In this document: positions 21,431-31,978 of the stretch, in pieces | How the letters are laid out: every line of letters begins with the position of its first letter | Position numbering within the stretch: the stretch's first letter is position 1 | Origin: Boothiomyces macroporosus | Lineage: Eukaryota > Chytridiomycota > Chytridiomycetes > Rhizophydiales > Terramycetaceae | Length of the DNA: 64,000 nt | Direction of reading: 5' to 3' | Assembly (NCBI GenBank): GCA_027604185.1 | Contig: JADGKB010000016.1 | Location: forward strand, 1 to 64,000 | Program-made: the position numbers and the translations under genes | The notes under the pieces: model-generated | Databases searched by the model: none | Seen by the model: the letters and a program-made list of their open reading frames with translations, nothing else | Told to the model about the DNA's origin: nothing

Positions 21431-21972
21431 ATGGTACTAGAACGATTCCAAAAAATATTCAATAGGAATCCGCTATTGCGCAACGTAAGATGGAGCTAAT
21501 AGGAGATGGTGATTACAAAGACTGGGCCGTCCTTTGTGGTTTGCGAGGTGATTTTGTGGTTAAAAATAGATGAAAGTGGAGGATATGCACTTGAATATGA
21601 ATGACAAGCTGTTTGGGGGAGTTATCGCTACTCTGATTGATATCGGAGGTTCGTTGGATTAATCTAGGCTCCCTAGCAATCGCACAAAAAGTTAAAGGAC
21701 CGAATGTGGGTGTATCAACGGATATGACAATGTCCTTCCTTAGTGCGGCTGTGAAGGATGATATTGTGAGGTAAGAGTCATGTAATTAGAATTGAATCAA
21801 CTTGTCACAAGAGCGGAAAATCACTCGCATTCACCAAAGTAGATTTATTTGTCAAAGACAGGATGATTGCTACTGGAAGGTTGTTTTGGATTAATTTAGC
21901 CATACCAAATACGTAGCGCTCCCTATAACAGAAGAGATGATGGATAAATACTTGGAAAAGTGGGAAAAGTAA
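21431..21972 (+). CDS. Hotdog-fold acyl-CoA thioesterase (ACOT13-like)
   Basis: Six small exons, introns 21485-21502 (18 nt), 21548-21569, 21649-21667, 21771-21789 and 21880-21899, give 147 aa. The order of motifs matches ACOT13/THEM2: V-C-E-M-K-V-E-D-M-H-L-N, then F-G-G-V-I-A-T-L-I-D-I-G-G-S-L-A-I, G-V-S-T-D-M-T-M-S-F-L-S-A-A, and a final A-T-G-S-H-T-K-Y. The expected active-site Asp in L-I-D is present; the usual H-G-G is F-G-G here. It hydrolyses long-chain acyl-CoA, probably at mitochondria. The first intron, GTAAGATGGAGCTAATAG, is the shortest resolved in the window. Confidence 0.85.
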
Positions 21973-22351
21973 AAGAATCTCATCCGCATGCATTATGCGA
22001 ACTTGAATCAATAAACCATAGTCAATTATATCCTTTTTGCGAGATTCTGTATTTTTTGAAATTGGCATGTGAAAGTGATCTGTTGTACAATAATATCTAC
22101 AAAATAGTAGATACTCAATCTACGCGAATATAAGAAAGATTTACATCTCGGTGATTTGCAACCAGATCCCTCCTGAATTAGCAGATCCCTCCTGAATTAG
22201 CAGATCCTTACCGACTTAACAGATCCTAGCTTGTTCCTAGTAAATAAGTACAAACACAATCCAGTACGTGGCTGCAAACACTTTAATGAAACTTGCTGGG
22301 GATCTGTGCTACAAAAATCAAAAAAGTTTCATGCAAGTTGGAAAATAAAAC
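21973..22351. other. Intergenic region with short tandem repeat
   Basis: About 380 nt holding the CAGATCC repeat array and the presumed promoter of the PAN-like gene. No exon was found, although a signal-peptide exon for the downstream gene could hide here. Confidence 0.35.
22163..22238. repeat. 19-bp tandem repeat, about 3.5 copies
   Basis: Two identical copies of CAGATCCCTCCTGAATTAG (22163-22181 and 22182-22200) are followed by a diverged copy (22201-22219) and a partial one. A minisatellite or clustered binding site upstream of the PAN-like gene. Confidence 0.75.
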
Positions 22352-23101
22352 ATGGTAGATGAGCCCACCAATATTATAGTTGGGAATATTCCAATGGTGT
22401 TGGCAGCAAACAAGAAATTCTACATTGGAAACAGTTGTTACCTCGATTCCACTCACGATATCAGTCGGCTGAAAAATACTAGAGATTTCAACACTTGCAG
22501 CTCAAAATGTGAAGATGCAAAGAATTGCATTGAATTTGATTATACCAGCGATCAAATTTGTACTTTGAAATCCGGTACGCTGATTCCCTACTACTCTAAT
22601 GCAAATACAATCTGTTCAATTAAAGTAAGCTGCATCAATGATCCAAACTGCTTGGCCAAAGCAGTTAAACCGGATTCCAATACAACAACCACAACAACAG
22701 CAGCCGTCACTACCGCATCAACTGGGACTTTTACTCCGTCTGATTTCCCAACCTTTACTACCACCAATTCCACTCCAGGAATATCTACATCCATAGTAAT
22801 TCTAATTATATTCATAGTTTGCTTTGTAGTAGTTGCAATATTGGGCATGCTTGTATTGTTTTACAGAAAGAAATCCAATGCCAAACCAATGATCAGCCAA
22901 GATCATGAAATACAGCCGTTAGAGGATACTAAACTACTGCAGCCTAGGATAGTACAGGTGGATAATGATACAGAGTCATTAGCTGGCACTTTTGATTCAA
23001 CAGAGGACATGGAAGAAGTTGTGTCTGTTCATGAACCAGATACTCCCATAGTAGAATTCCCAGCTTCTCCAGACATTTCTCTCGGTCCGTTCTTGAAATA
23101 A
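22352..23101 (+). CDS. Single-pass membrane protein, PAN/apple-like
   Basis: A 249-aa protein in one exon. Residues 20-105 carry paired cysteines with C-x3-C and F-D-Y spacing (C-S-S-K-C-E-D-A-K-N-C-I-E-F-D-Y), resembling PAN/apple modules that bind sugars or proteins. A Thr-rich, probably O-glycosylated stalk follows (about 110-148). One strong transmembrane helix (about 149-172) ends in R-K-K, and a tail of about 75 residues is acidic. This is a type I receptor-like layout, but no signal peptide is visible at the chosen start. A 5' exon may be missing. Confidence 0.6.
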   Translation: MVDEPTNIIVGNIPMVLAANKKFYIGNSCYLDSTHDISRLKNTRDFNTCSSKCEDAKNCIEFDYTSDQICTLKSGTLIPYYSNANTICSIKVSCINDPNCLAKAVKPDSNTTTTTTAAVTTASTGTFTPSDFPTFTTTNSTPGISTSIVILIIFIVCFVVVAILGMLVLFYRKKSNAKPMISQDHEIQPLEDTKLLQPRIVQVDNDTESLAGTFDSTEDMEEVVSVHEPDTPIVEFPASPDISLGPFLK

Positions 23102-23129
23102 TAAATCATTTTTTTACTTATTATTCAGA

Positions 23130-23945
23130 ATGACGTTTAAAAACCCTGTACCGTTTTGGATACACGAATGGAAAACCAAACCTTATAGAGCTAGAAGACT
23201 CTTGGCCGACTTTGTTCTACTAGGAGTAGTGTATTTCTTTGCTGTAATTTTTACTAAACCAGTCCGTGTTTGCGAATATCGCCAGTGAACTGTCACCCAC
23301 TTATATCGAGCCGGCGCTTCCGGATCAATGTAAATCAAGCTAATATAGTGTTTAATGTGCTACCGGTAATGAATGACTTGGATATGACTGATTTATTTTC
23401 AGACTGTGCCTTAGGAGCTGGGGTATTGCTGTGTATTTACAGGTACCAATATCTTTACAAGGCTATTTGATTCACTTGAGCCTTCAATTCAGTTCGCTGA
23501 ATGTCTATCTATAGCTTATATCCTTCGTAGCACGGTTGTTTGGATTACAAACTTGCCTGACCCAAGAGCCAATTGTACCAAGCTTGACCAATCCGAAATA
23601 TTTACAGATTTCCCAATGCATCGATGCGGAGATGGTACGGTTTGACTAATAAGCAATGTTTTCTGGGCATACAACTTTATTAACCATGTCGGCTTTGGTA
23701 TGGACTAGCTGCTGTAATTTCAAGAGTAGGGCAGTAAGGTACATGTGTATCTTTGTGATTTGGTGCTGGGCTTTTGGTGGAATGCTGGTAGTGCTAATGA
23801 ATAGAGCTCATTATTCGAGCGATGTGATTATCGCGATTTATATTTGCCACGGAGTAAATACAACTTTACATAGGTATGGTGGACATATAGTTACTTTAAG
23901 CTTCCTAGAAGACAAGAGTCGCTTAAAGCCCCAATTGGAGTGTAA
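23130..23945 (+). CDS. Sphingomyelin synthase-like (PAP2_C) enzyme
   Basis: Six exons, introns 23244-23262, 23330-23348, 23443-23461, 23635-23653 (all 19 nt) and 23854-23873 (20), give 239 aa. The catalytic blocks of the SMS/PAP2_C family are present: H-R-C-G-D-A-M-F-S-G-H-T, then N-R-A-H-Y-S-S-D-V, supplying the His-His-Asp triad. The end V-W-W-T-Y-S-Y resembles the W-W-Y-H end of SMS. Several hydrophobic helices surround these. Members move a phospho-head group onto ceramide at Golgi or plasma membrane. The head group here cannot be told from sequence; inositol-phosphoceramide or phosphoethanolamine transfer are alternatives. Confidence 0.82.
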
Positions 23946-23970
23946 TATAGATATTTTATAAATACTAATT

Positions 23971-25179
23971 TTATTCATCGTCTTCTTCCATCAAATCAGA
24001 GAAATCTTCTTCATCGTATTCCATTTCTTCCTGTTCTTCTTCAGCATCATTCTCTTCTTCATCACCCTCCGCATCCTTCTTTTGGTTTGCAGCTAACTTG
24101 GCAGCCTTTGCTTTGACATTACGTTCTTGTTCTGCTCGCCTTCTGTTCTTTTCATCCTTTTCTTTCTGCTTCTTTAGATTCAATTGCTTGATTTCTTCCT
24201 TTGATTTTGTAACTAGATCAATGATAGCTTACTAAATTCATGGTGAATAACTTCCCCACTACATAATCCATCTTGTATTTTAATCAATTTAAGATTCAAT
24301 CTTGGACCAATTTCAAACAATCGAATTGCACGCTTGTCCGATTCAGATTGTCTTGGTAACACCACTGATGCTTCAGGGCCATCTTCAATATCACTTTCAG
24401 AAGCAAAAGCACCTCTAACATGAGCAACAATTACCTCATTATGAAATCTGAAATATCCTTGTAGTTGTGGAGATCCGGCACATTTGCATGAATCAACGTT
24501 TTAACAGATTTGGACAACCCAAGTGTTTTTATCGTGATTCGGTAATGTCTCATTTCAACCATGTTAGTTTCTGGATTCAGGTTGAACAAGATGATTCTTC
24601 TGGCCTCTGACAGTTTCATCTAGATTAAACTAGTAATTACGGTTGATACTTTGATTGAAGGAAACATATTTTGAAGCATGGTGGCCATTAACACTACTTT
24701 TTTCGATGATTTATCACCAAAGCCATTCAACACTACCAGTGGGGAAGCTAGAAACTCTGTGCCTGGCGATTTAGGTCTCTTTTGTAAATGGAGGACATCC
24801 TTGGCCAACACGTATGATTCCACATGAAAAGTAATCGTAGGTCCGCGAGGAATTCTTCCAATTCTTAAATTTACACCACCATTTGAGGATTTTGAAAGGA
24901 CAAGTAAATGGGTAACCATTAATTGTCCCGCAATCATCAAGAAATCCTTGATTTTATTTCCTTTTCGTTCCTACGGTTAAATTATTTCCACTTTCAAGTT
25001 CTTTGCAGTGTTGGGTTCCATTACAGTCCTCATATCCCTCACAAGTTGAATTACTGACGAAGAAACGTCTCCTGATTTAATCACGAATGATCGCGGGATC
25101 GACTGGTCTGGAACTTCCTTTACATGCGTTCTCTTCTTTGTCTGAAATTAAAATTATTGCTTACTCTCTTTTTCCCCAT
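23971..25179 (-). CDS. SSF1: Peter Pan / SSF1 Brix-domain protein
   Basis: Nucleolar 60S ribosome assembly factor, 367 aa, six exons. Introns are 25142-25164, 24971-24991, 24620-24640, 24415-24434 and 24213-24232. After a basic start (M-G-K-K-R-T-K-K-R) come P-R-S-F-V-I-K-S-G, L-K-E-R-K-G-N-K-I-K-D-F, R-I-P-R-G-P-T-I-T-F, M-L-Q-N-M-F-P-S-I-K-V-S-T and L-S-E-A-R-R-I-I-L-F-N, the Brix blocks typical of PPAN. A Lys/Glu-rich coiled region and an acidic tail close the protein. The first coding exon is only 15 nt. Confidence 0.93.
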
Positions 25180-25562
25180 CTTGAAAAAAAAAGAAAAAAA
25201 CTAGACTATGAATGCAGACCTGCAAATTAATGCAGCAAAATCCTGCCCAGTCTATCTGACCAAATCTATCAAACAAATCTATCCATGTGAATTCCTCCAG
25301 TTCATCTTTTAATGTTATCATATTCTTACTCTCATTCAAGCAGACTCCAATCCCAACTATTCTCGATAAATCTGATAGTAGTATCAATAAGAGCAGAGCA
25401 TTCCATGTAACGTTATATCCTGAATTCTATTGCTAAATGCAAATGGGATTACAAGTTGGCTCCAAGAGTGAATTGATTCTTACGAGTTGCTGGTTTGTTA
25501 CAGACCTACAAAGCGCAAATCAATCTCATTCACGTCATTCCAAATTATCCGAACAGCTGAAA
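25180..25562. other. Divergent promoter region
   Basis: About 380 nt between the divergent PPAN and first DUF4436 genes, with an A-tract near 25181-25200. No supported exon. Confidence 0.35.
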
Positions 25563-26784
25563 ATGTCGTTAGCCAACTTGCTAAGTATCAAACAGCAACT
25601 AGAATTACAAAAGAGAAGCATTCAATTTATATGTGCCGCCGTATCGCTGGTAGTAGTAGTTGTCTTCACAGGTGTTTTCTCAAATTCAATCTGGTTTTCG
25701 AGTACAACCACTAGTTTTATCAACAGAGACCCCATACATCCTCAAGTAACTCTTCCCACATTCAATGGAATAGCAATATATTGCAACACGACGACTTTAA
25801 CGCGAAGCTCTTTCAATTTTAGACTTCACCTGGACTTTAAACCAAAAGGAAAGTTCCTTAGAGGTACGAATATCAACCCGCTACTGTCTCAAGACGTAAA
25901 GTTTGCTAACCATAGATTTTACTTACAGTCGATTCCAAGGAAATATTTTTCAATGGTGGACAAATGATGGCAGCCAGGGACTTTGATTTACCTTTGCAAA
26001 CTGGAAATCCAAATGCGTACCCATTCGATTCCTATGATACTACATTCTATCTTGATGCTTCAACTTCTGTGACTGGTGACGGATTGCAATTTGATGTGCC
26101 GCTATCAATATCTGTATTAATTCATTAAACTAGATTACTAATTCGATGGATGAATGGCGAACTGATTTCATACTAGAAGATAGCAGCCCTTCAAAGAATG
26201 ACACTTCGATCAAAGTCAGTATTACATTCACGAGAGGAATTTCTCAGAAATTCTTTTCATTATTTATCGTAGTTTTAATGTGGGTAATGTCTATGGGTAA
26301 CTATCTCATTGATTTAGGTGTATTTCTAATGGCAATGTCTCATGTGTGGTTGCAACAGAAAATTGAAGCGCCAACAACAGGAGTCGTGACTTCCATGTTA
26401 TTCGCCCTTCCGGCAGTTCGAAACATGCAACCTGGGCAACCGCCAATCGGATGTACGGCCGATGTTGTTGGTTTCTTTTGGAACATGTCTTTGGTGGCAG
26501 CAGCAGGTAACTTCACATTAAAGCAAGCTCTGATTCTGCTATACCGGTATTCCAAACAACAAAGAGGGGCGGTTGTGTTTTTAAAGTTTGATGATGAGCC
26601 TAGCGTTGTGGATATCAAGAGTACAGACTTCAAAATGTCAGATCCAAGCTCCAGTGGGGTTCAGAAAACACAAACCACAGAGACCAGGCCAGAAAGAAGC
26701 CATAGTATCCCCAAACCATATTTAAATGACATAAAGAATAACGACGGAGAAGAAATCGCATTACTAAATATCGAAAGAAAATAA
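25563..26784 (+). CDS. DUF4436 membrane protein, copy A
   Basis: Introns 25896-25915, 26114-26133, 26297-26317 and 26507-26527 give 379 aa. One N-terminal transmembrane helix (about 22-44) is followed by a large lumenal/external region and then three helices near the C-terminus. The block M-L-F-A-L-P-A-V-R-N-M-Q-P-G-Q-P-P, then G-C-T-A-D-V-V-G-F-F-W-N-M, is characteristic of fungal DUF4436 proteins. Function is unknown. Introns 3 and 4 are each 21 nt and contain no in-frame stop (they would read G-N-Y-L-I-D-L and G-N-F-T-L-K-Q). Comparison with copy B shows both are introns. Confidence 0.75.
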
Positions 26785-26817
26785 AATGGTCGTGATGTAA
26801 TTATAATTTCTCCGGCG

Positions 26818-27963
26818 ATGAGTACGTTGAATCTGAATATTCTTGGAGTCCACAAGAGGCTTGATTTCAAAAAGAGGAGTGTCCAATGGATAGTCGCCTC
26901 GATCATTATGGCGATTATAATCACAGTGACTGGATTGACATCTTCAGGCGCTTCGATAGCAAAGACAATATCGATAAATCGTGACCACAAAACTCACCTT
27001 CCGCCGCAGAATTTTAGCGGAATAGTAGTTTATGCAAAAACATCAACAGTTTCACGGACTGCATACAGCCATCGTATCCATTTCGAATTTAAACCACACG
27101 GAAAATACTTGATAGGCGCGGATTTGTATCCAAGACTATCGAGTGAAGTAAAGATTATTTAAACGAGACATTTATGAACATTGGTTCCAAAACCATCGTG
27201 TTTGGGGCAGGCGATCTGATGAGTGCCCAAGATGTTGACATGCATATCCAATATGGAGATCCAAATTCGTAATACTAGTTAATATAGGTATCCGTTTGAT
27301 ACATACTCTTCCTCCTTTTATTTGCATGCTGCGCCAAATGCTCAGATTCCTATTACAGATAATCCAGACATAGATATTGATCTTGATTCAAGAATTCCAC
27401 TATCTGTATCAGTAATTTAGATTTGATATAGATTACAAATGACTTGGCTGATTGGAGTGCCGACATAATCCTGGCAGATGACAGCCCTTTGGCAAATTTT
27501 ACTTATATCAGAGTTTCAATGGTGCTCAGTAGAAGCTTTTCTCAAAAGTTCTTTTCATTATTCATTATCTTGCTGATGTGGGTTATATCAATTGGCGTGT
27601 TCCTGATGGCAATGTCACACATTTGGCTGCAGCAAAAGATTGAAGGCCCAACTACAGTAAGACAGCTTTAAAGTGTAGGGAGTAGCAACTGTCATGTTAT
27701 TCGCATTGCCAGCTGTCAGAAACCGTACATACTCATTAATTTAGTTCAACCTGGGCAGCCTCCAATTGGATGTACGGCAGATGTCATTGGGTTCTTTTGG
27801 AATATGGTTATTGTCGCAGCAGCAGGTGATTCAAGCTAACCCAGCAATAATTTTGCTATGGAGATACTCTTACCAAGAACGCGGCAAAGTAGTATTCTTG
27901 CACTTTGAAGCACCGGAAGATAGGATGCAGATGCATCCACTAGTCAAAAAAACCTATGAATAA
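26818..27963 (+). CDS. DUF4436 membrane protein, copy B
   Basis: Tandem paralog starting 33 nt after copy A, 341 aa, with introns 27148-27167, 27269-27287, 27412-27431, 27657-27678, 27725-27744 and 27826-27844. The same layout is seen: N-terminal helix, R-D-H-K-T-H-L-P-P-Q-N-F, S-F-S-Q-K-F-F-S-L-F, and Q-P-G-Q-P-P-I-G-C-T-A-D-V-I-G-F-F-W-N-M. The tail is about 35 residues shorter than in copy A. Three intron positions are shared with copy A, three are unique to B and one is unique to A. The family tie to DUF4436 is by motif recall. Confidence 0.75.
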
Positions 27964-28069
27964 ATGCGCGAATTTGATTGGCTGACTTCGACTTTAAATT
28001 CTGGAAAAAAAGAAAAAAAAACTTGTAAATTAAAAATCATTCGATTGAATCATTTTACATTTGCAAGAG

Positions 28070-28150
28070 ATGATGAGGCAATTGGTCCGTGTTGCAGAAG
28101 GGTCTGACAGCCCATCTACGTTGAAACGAACAATGCGCAAGCACCTCTGA
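28070..28150 (+). CDS. Possible 26-aa small protein
   Basis: A short open frame M-M-R-Q-L-V-R-V-A-E-G-S-D, basic in its second half, lies alone between copy B and the BicC gene. An A-rich leader precedes it and an AT-rich, poly(A)-like stretch follows. Basic and amphipathic, it might be mitochondrial or ribosomal, but no family was recognised and chance is a fair alternative. Confidence 0.2.
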   Translation: MMRQLVRVAEGSDSPSTLKRTMRKHL

Positions 28151-28232
28151 TCTATCAAAAAGTAAAAGTTTTATTTTTACAAGAAATACATGGTATAAAA
28201 ATCCACAAAAAGGTATAGTAAACCGCAAGGTA

Positions 28233-31200
28233 TCAATTGTGTTCTGGTGATCGGGAAAGTTTAGGTTTGGTGTTGCATTCTTTGATCACTGACAAAATCT
28301 TTTTGCGAGACCCAAGAGCCTTTATACCTAGCTCTTTCAAATCACCGTCTTCAAGAGTGAGGAATGTCTGGTAATCAATCTCATGTTCGATGAACAATGG
28401 GAGATATTTGGCGTGGTCAATCGACTCTAAAACTCGTGCAATTCCTATAATTAATTTGAGTTTACTATTTGATTCTCCTGAATCTTGCTTGTCTAGTGCT
28501 TGCACTTGATCTTCCATTTTTTGGTCAAATTCAATGTCAGTCGGGCTGATTGGATACTCGTTCGCAGTGTCTCTAGGATAACTTGGTGGCAAGCCAGAAT
28601 TCTGAGTAAGGGTAGCTTTTACCTCTGTCATTATTGCTGCACTTGATAAACTCTTGTTAAATTGAGGAGCTGCCCATGAAGAGCGATATCCAAATGGATC
28701 AGCAAACCCAGTATTTTCTTGATTCATTCCTGCTTGCATAATATCGTTCATAGAAGCGCTTTTTCCAACCCCAAGGACAGACAAGTCTGGCATAGTGATA
28801 GCGGTTCTATTAAGAGCTGCTTGTCGCAGATAATCAGTTTTCTCATTCAATGGTGTTCGCTAGGATTATCAATAACTTACCATTTGGGGTGGTCTGCCAA
28901 TAACAGACGATGCTTTTGGTCTAGCATCAGTTCCTGACCGAATTAAACCCGGTGGAGCAGCTGGGGTTTCATCAAACAACTGCCTAATATTTGGAACACT
29001 TCCAGAAGAAGAAAAGAATCCTCCGAAGCCAGATGCACTGTTTCGTACCTGTGGTGGGGTTTCTAAATTAGCAAAATGTTACCGGTAGAGGAAGGAGCCA
29101 ACAATTTACTGTTAAAGTGCTGGAAAGAGTCATAGTTTTGATTGAAAATTGGATTCAGGTTTGCATAGGATTCAGATTTTGCTACACTGTTGAAAGGGAC
29201 CTATGATTATGTATTGCCTACCTGGTGCTGTGTGAATAACTTTATAATGGCATTTTTGGCTTCATTGTACGAATTGATTGACAGCGATGACGGGTGCAAA
29301 AGAAAGATGCAGAAATCTACCTCAAAGTCCCTTTCGACTTTTTTGTAATATAAAATGATATCTAAATCGTATTCCACTTTAAGCTTGGATTTCAATTTGC
29401 TAAAATCAGAGTGGTTAAATAAGTTATATGCCGCAATAGTCCCTGGAATGTCCATGTTCGATATATATGGAACTTGAGTCTACATTTAGCCTTGACTTAC
29501 CTGGAATTTCGCTTTAATTTGAGGTAGCAGCGATGTAGGACCATCCAGTTTAATCAAATCTATTCCAGATTCTTTGTCTGGCAAAGACACTCTAATTCTA
29601 AACTCTGACTCCATGCGATGTATGAATTCCATATTAACCCCGCAGAACCAAAAGGTTAGTTGTCTAGGCAATTCGATTGTTTCTTGCGATTCTATTAGCT
29701 CTGTTGCATTAACAGCTTCGATAATGGTCGCTTTAAGGTCTTTAAGATTCTCGGCGTTTTTCGAAGGAGTACGACAGATTACATTGTCTTCATTTTCATA
29801 GTACCCACCTAACTGGGCGTATTCTTCAGTGTTTGAGAATTTCACATAGACACCGTACCTTTTCATGATTTTCTGAATGTTTTTGCCGCCTACCCCGATA
29901 ATTCTCTTGTGGAAAGTCTCTGGAATGTGAAAAGACATTTCAGCAGGAAGCTCTTCTTCTAGCATGGCGATGCCAGTCAAAAGACAGTTTGGCACCGAAG
30001 AATACAAGTCAATCATCATGTTGTATGCATTGGGATTCTCTTGGAATATGATCCTACAGCCAGAAACTTTGGTAATTCTGTTAATCTTGCCGTTCTTTTT
30101 ACCGTTTATAAATTCACGGTGCTCCATTCCCAACTCAATTTGAATTTTGGTATCTCTGATCTTGATCAATTCAGAAGCAGTCAAGTCTTGATAAGCTTGC
30201 TTTGTGTTTTCATTAGTACCATATATTTCAATGATATTGCGGTAGATTACGATTTCTACTTTGTTTTTACTGCTAGTTGCGTTTAGTAATGGAGTCAAAT
30301 CAGTGCAAAATCGGACAAAGTTGTCTGCATTGTCCAATAAATTAGCAGTCTGGATACTAGCTACATAATAGTCGCAAATCTATGTTAGAGCAACTTACCA
30401 GTCTCTTGATTGCTTTAATCGCCCTTTCGATTAGATGGGCTTCACATCCCATAACCGTGATAGTATTAGCACCATTTAAATTGGCAAATGAAAAATCCAC
30501 AGCATTATCCGTCATGATTTTTCGAATTTCTAGCTTTCGAAAAGTAAACAGCCACTCTAGTTTCCTGGGGAGACACGGTATTTGCTTGGTGATTACTTTT
30601 GACTCCTAAAATTAAATAAAATTACAGTTGACTGCAAAAGAGTCTGATATCGGGTTTTGGCGTCCTTAATTGCATTGGTATCACCAGTAACAATAATAGT
30701 AGATGGGTAAGTGTCGGTATCATCTTTCTTTGGTAATAAAGTAAATGGGATGGGTAAATAGAAGCTGGTATTCGTTTCGTGCATGATGGCATTCAGTGCA
30801 GCCCGTTTTCGACCAGCAACAATGTAATGCATCCGTGGGTTGACTGTAAATTGGGAAGAGCTTTGCCCAAACTAATATTAATCATAATTACTAATTCATC
30901 CAATAAGGATAGACAGAGCAATCGTGCTTTTTCTGCTTGTTCCACTGGTCCAAATATCTCGATATCCATTGATTGTGGCAACTCTGGTTCTCCCACCAGA
31001 TGTGAATTCCCTCCTACACAAGTGATTTGGGTCTCAGTTTTCAGTTTGATTTCTTCCAGTTTGTTCTTTACAATCAATTTCATTTCCCCGGCATCGTTGA
31101 GAATAATATTCCGAATTGTTTTTATGATAATCACCGTCTGAATCAACTATCAGTTACCTGCGATGGATTAGACGACAGCAGCAGTGATTTAGTGTTCATT

Positions 31201-31448
31201 ACTTGTGTGAATGGTCCAATGACAGTCACTGTGAATTTTGTAGTGTATTTACCACTGTCTCTGTGTCCTATTGTTTCATTGCACTTGTATTTTACGCTGC
31301 ATTTGTAAATATTCATTGCATGTTCACAAACTTTGATAACCTGTTCCGTCATTAAGGATTCTATTTTCTGTGGTGAATGGTCGTCGAAATTATATTTTAC
31401 AACATTGTAACCGAATGTTGTACATGTCATTGTAAGCGCTTCGGCCAT
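28233..31448 (-). CDS. Bicaudal-C-like KH/SAM RNA-binding protein
   Basis: Nine exons (introns 31138-31157, 30872-30891, 30606-30625, 30380-30398, 29480-29500, 29201-29221, 29063-29082, 28860-28880) give 1,017 aa. Several KH or KH-like units occupy the first 650 residues; the clearest has I-I-G-V-G-G-K-N-I-Q-K-I-M-K-R-Y-G with an intact GxxG loop. Others (for example V-A-G-R-K-R-A-A-L) are degenerate. A disordered stretch follows, then a C-terminal SAM domain with L-P-L-F-I-E-H-E-I-D-Y, L-T-L-E-D-G-D-L-K-E-L-G-I and G-S-R-K-K-I-L. Tandem KH plus terminal SAM is the Bicaudal-C plan; animal BicC proteins control mRNA translation and cilia-linked signalling. Confidence 0.82.
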
Positions 31449-31741
31449 GTTGAATCAAGTATATGCTGCTTTCGAATTTAAATTTAGTGAAAAATAACAA
31501 TGACAACAATGCGATAGCCAATCGTTAGCTCAGTATGGCAAAAAAGTAAAAAAAAATTAAGTTGCTTGAGCAAGGGTAGTCAACGGATATGAAATAACGC
31601 AGAACGAGGAAATTGGAGCGGATACGACCGCGTCATTAGAATTACATTTGACTGAATTTTCAATTGCTCGTAGGCAATGAGAGAATCAAAAATCTCGCGT
31701 GGCGTTATTTTTCTCTAGTTCTGTATTTTTTCCCTTGTTGA

Positions 31742-31950
31742 ATGACTCGTACTGTTTGCTAATGTAGGCGGTAACCAAAGAGATTTAGCCAGAGCAAAGA
31801 ACGAAAAGAATAAACAAGCAGGCGGGAGAAAGGACGACGGTAATGTTATGGTAACCCGTAGGTTTAACACCGTTGCAACGTAAAGAACGAGACATTGCTG
31901 CAATGGCTGCCAAGAAAGCTGCAAAGGAAGCCAAGAAACAGACATCGTGA
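31742..31950 (+). CDS. SERF / 4F5 small basic protein
   Basis: A 55-aa protein in three exons of 7, 72 and 89 nt, introns 31749-31767 (19) and 31840-31861 (22). After splicing it reads M-T-R-G-N-Q-R-D-L-A-R-A-K-N-E-K, then D-D-G-L-T-P-L-Q-R-K-E-R-D and a Lys/Ala-rich helix, the exact 4F5/SERF signature. SERF proteins modulate aggregation and bind RNA in nucleoli. Without recognising the tiny introns this gene is invisible in any open-frame search. Confidence 0.92.
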
Positions 31951-31978
31951 TTATACTTTAATATATTAACATTTTCAA

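Noticed and set aside
30041..31308. Plus-strand open frames over the BicC-like gene
   Set aside because: All opposite well-supported KH exons; hydrophobic composition is a strand artefact.
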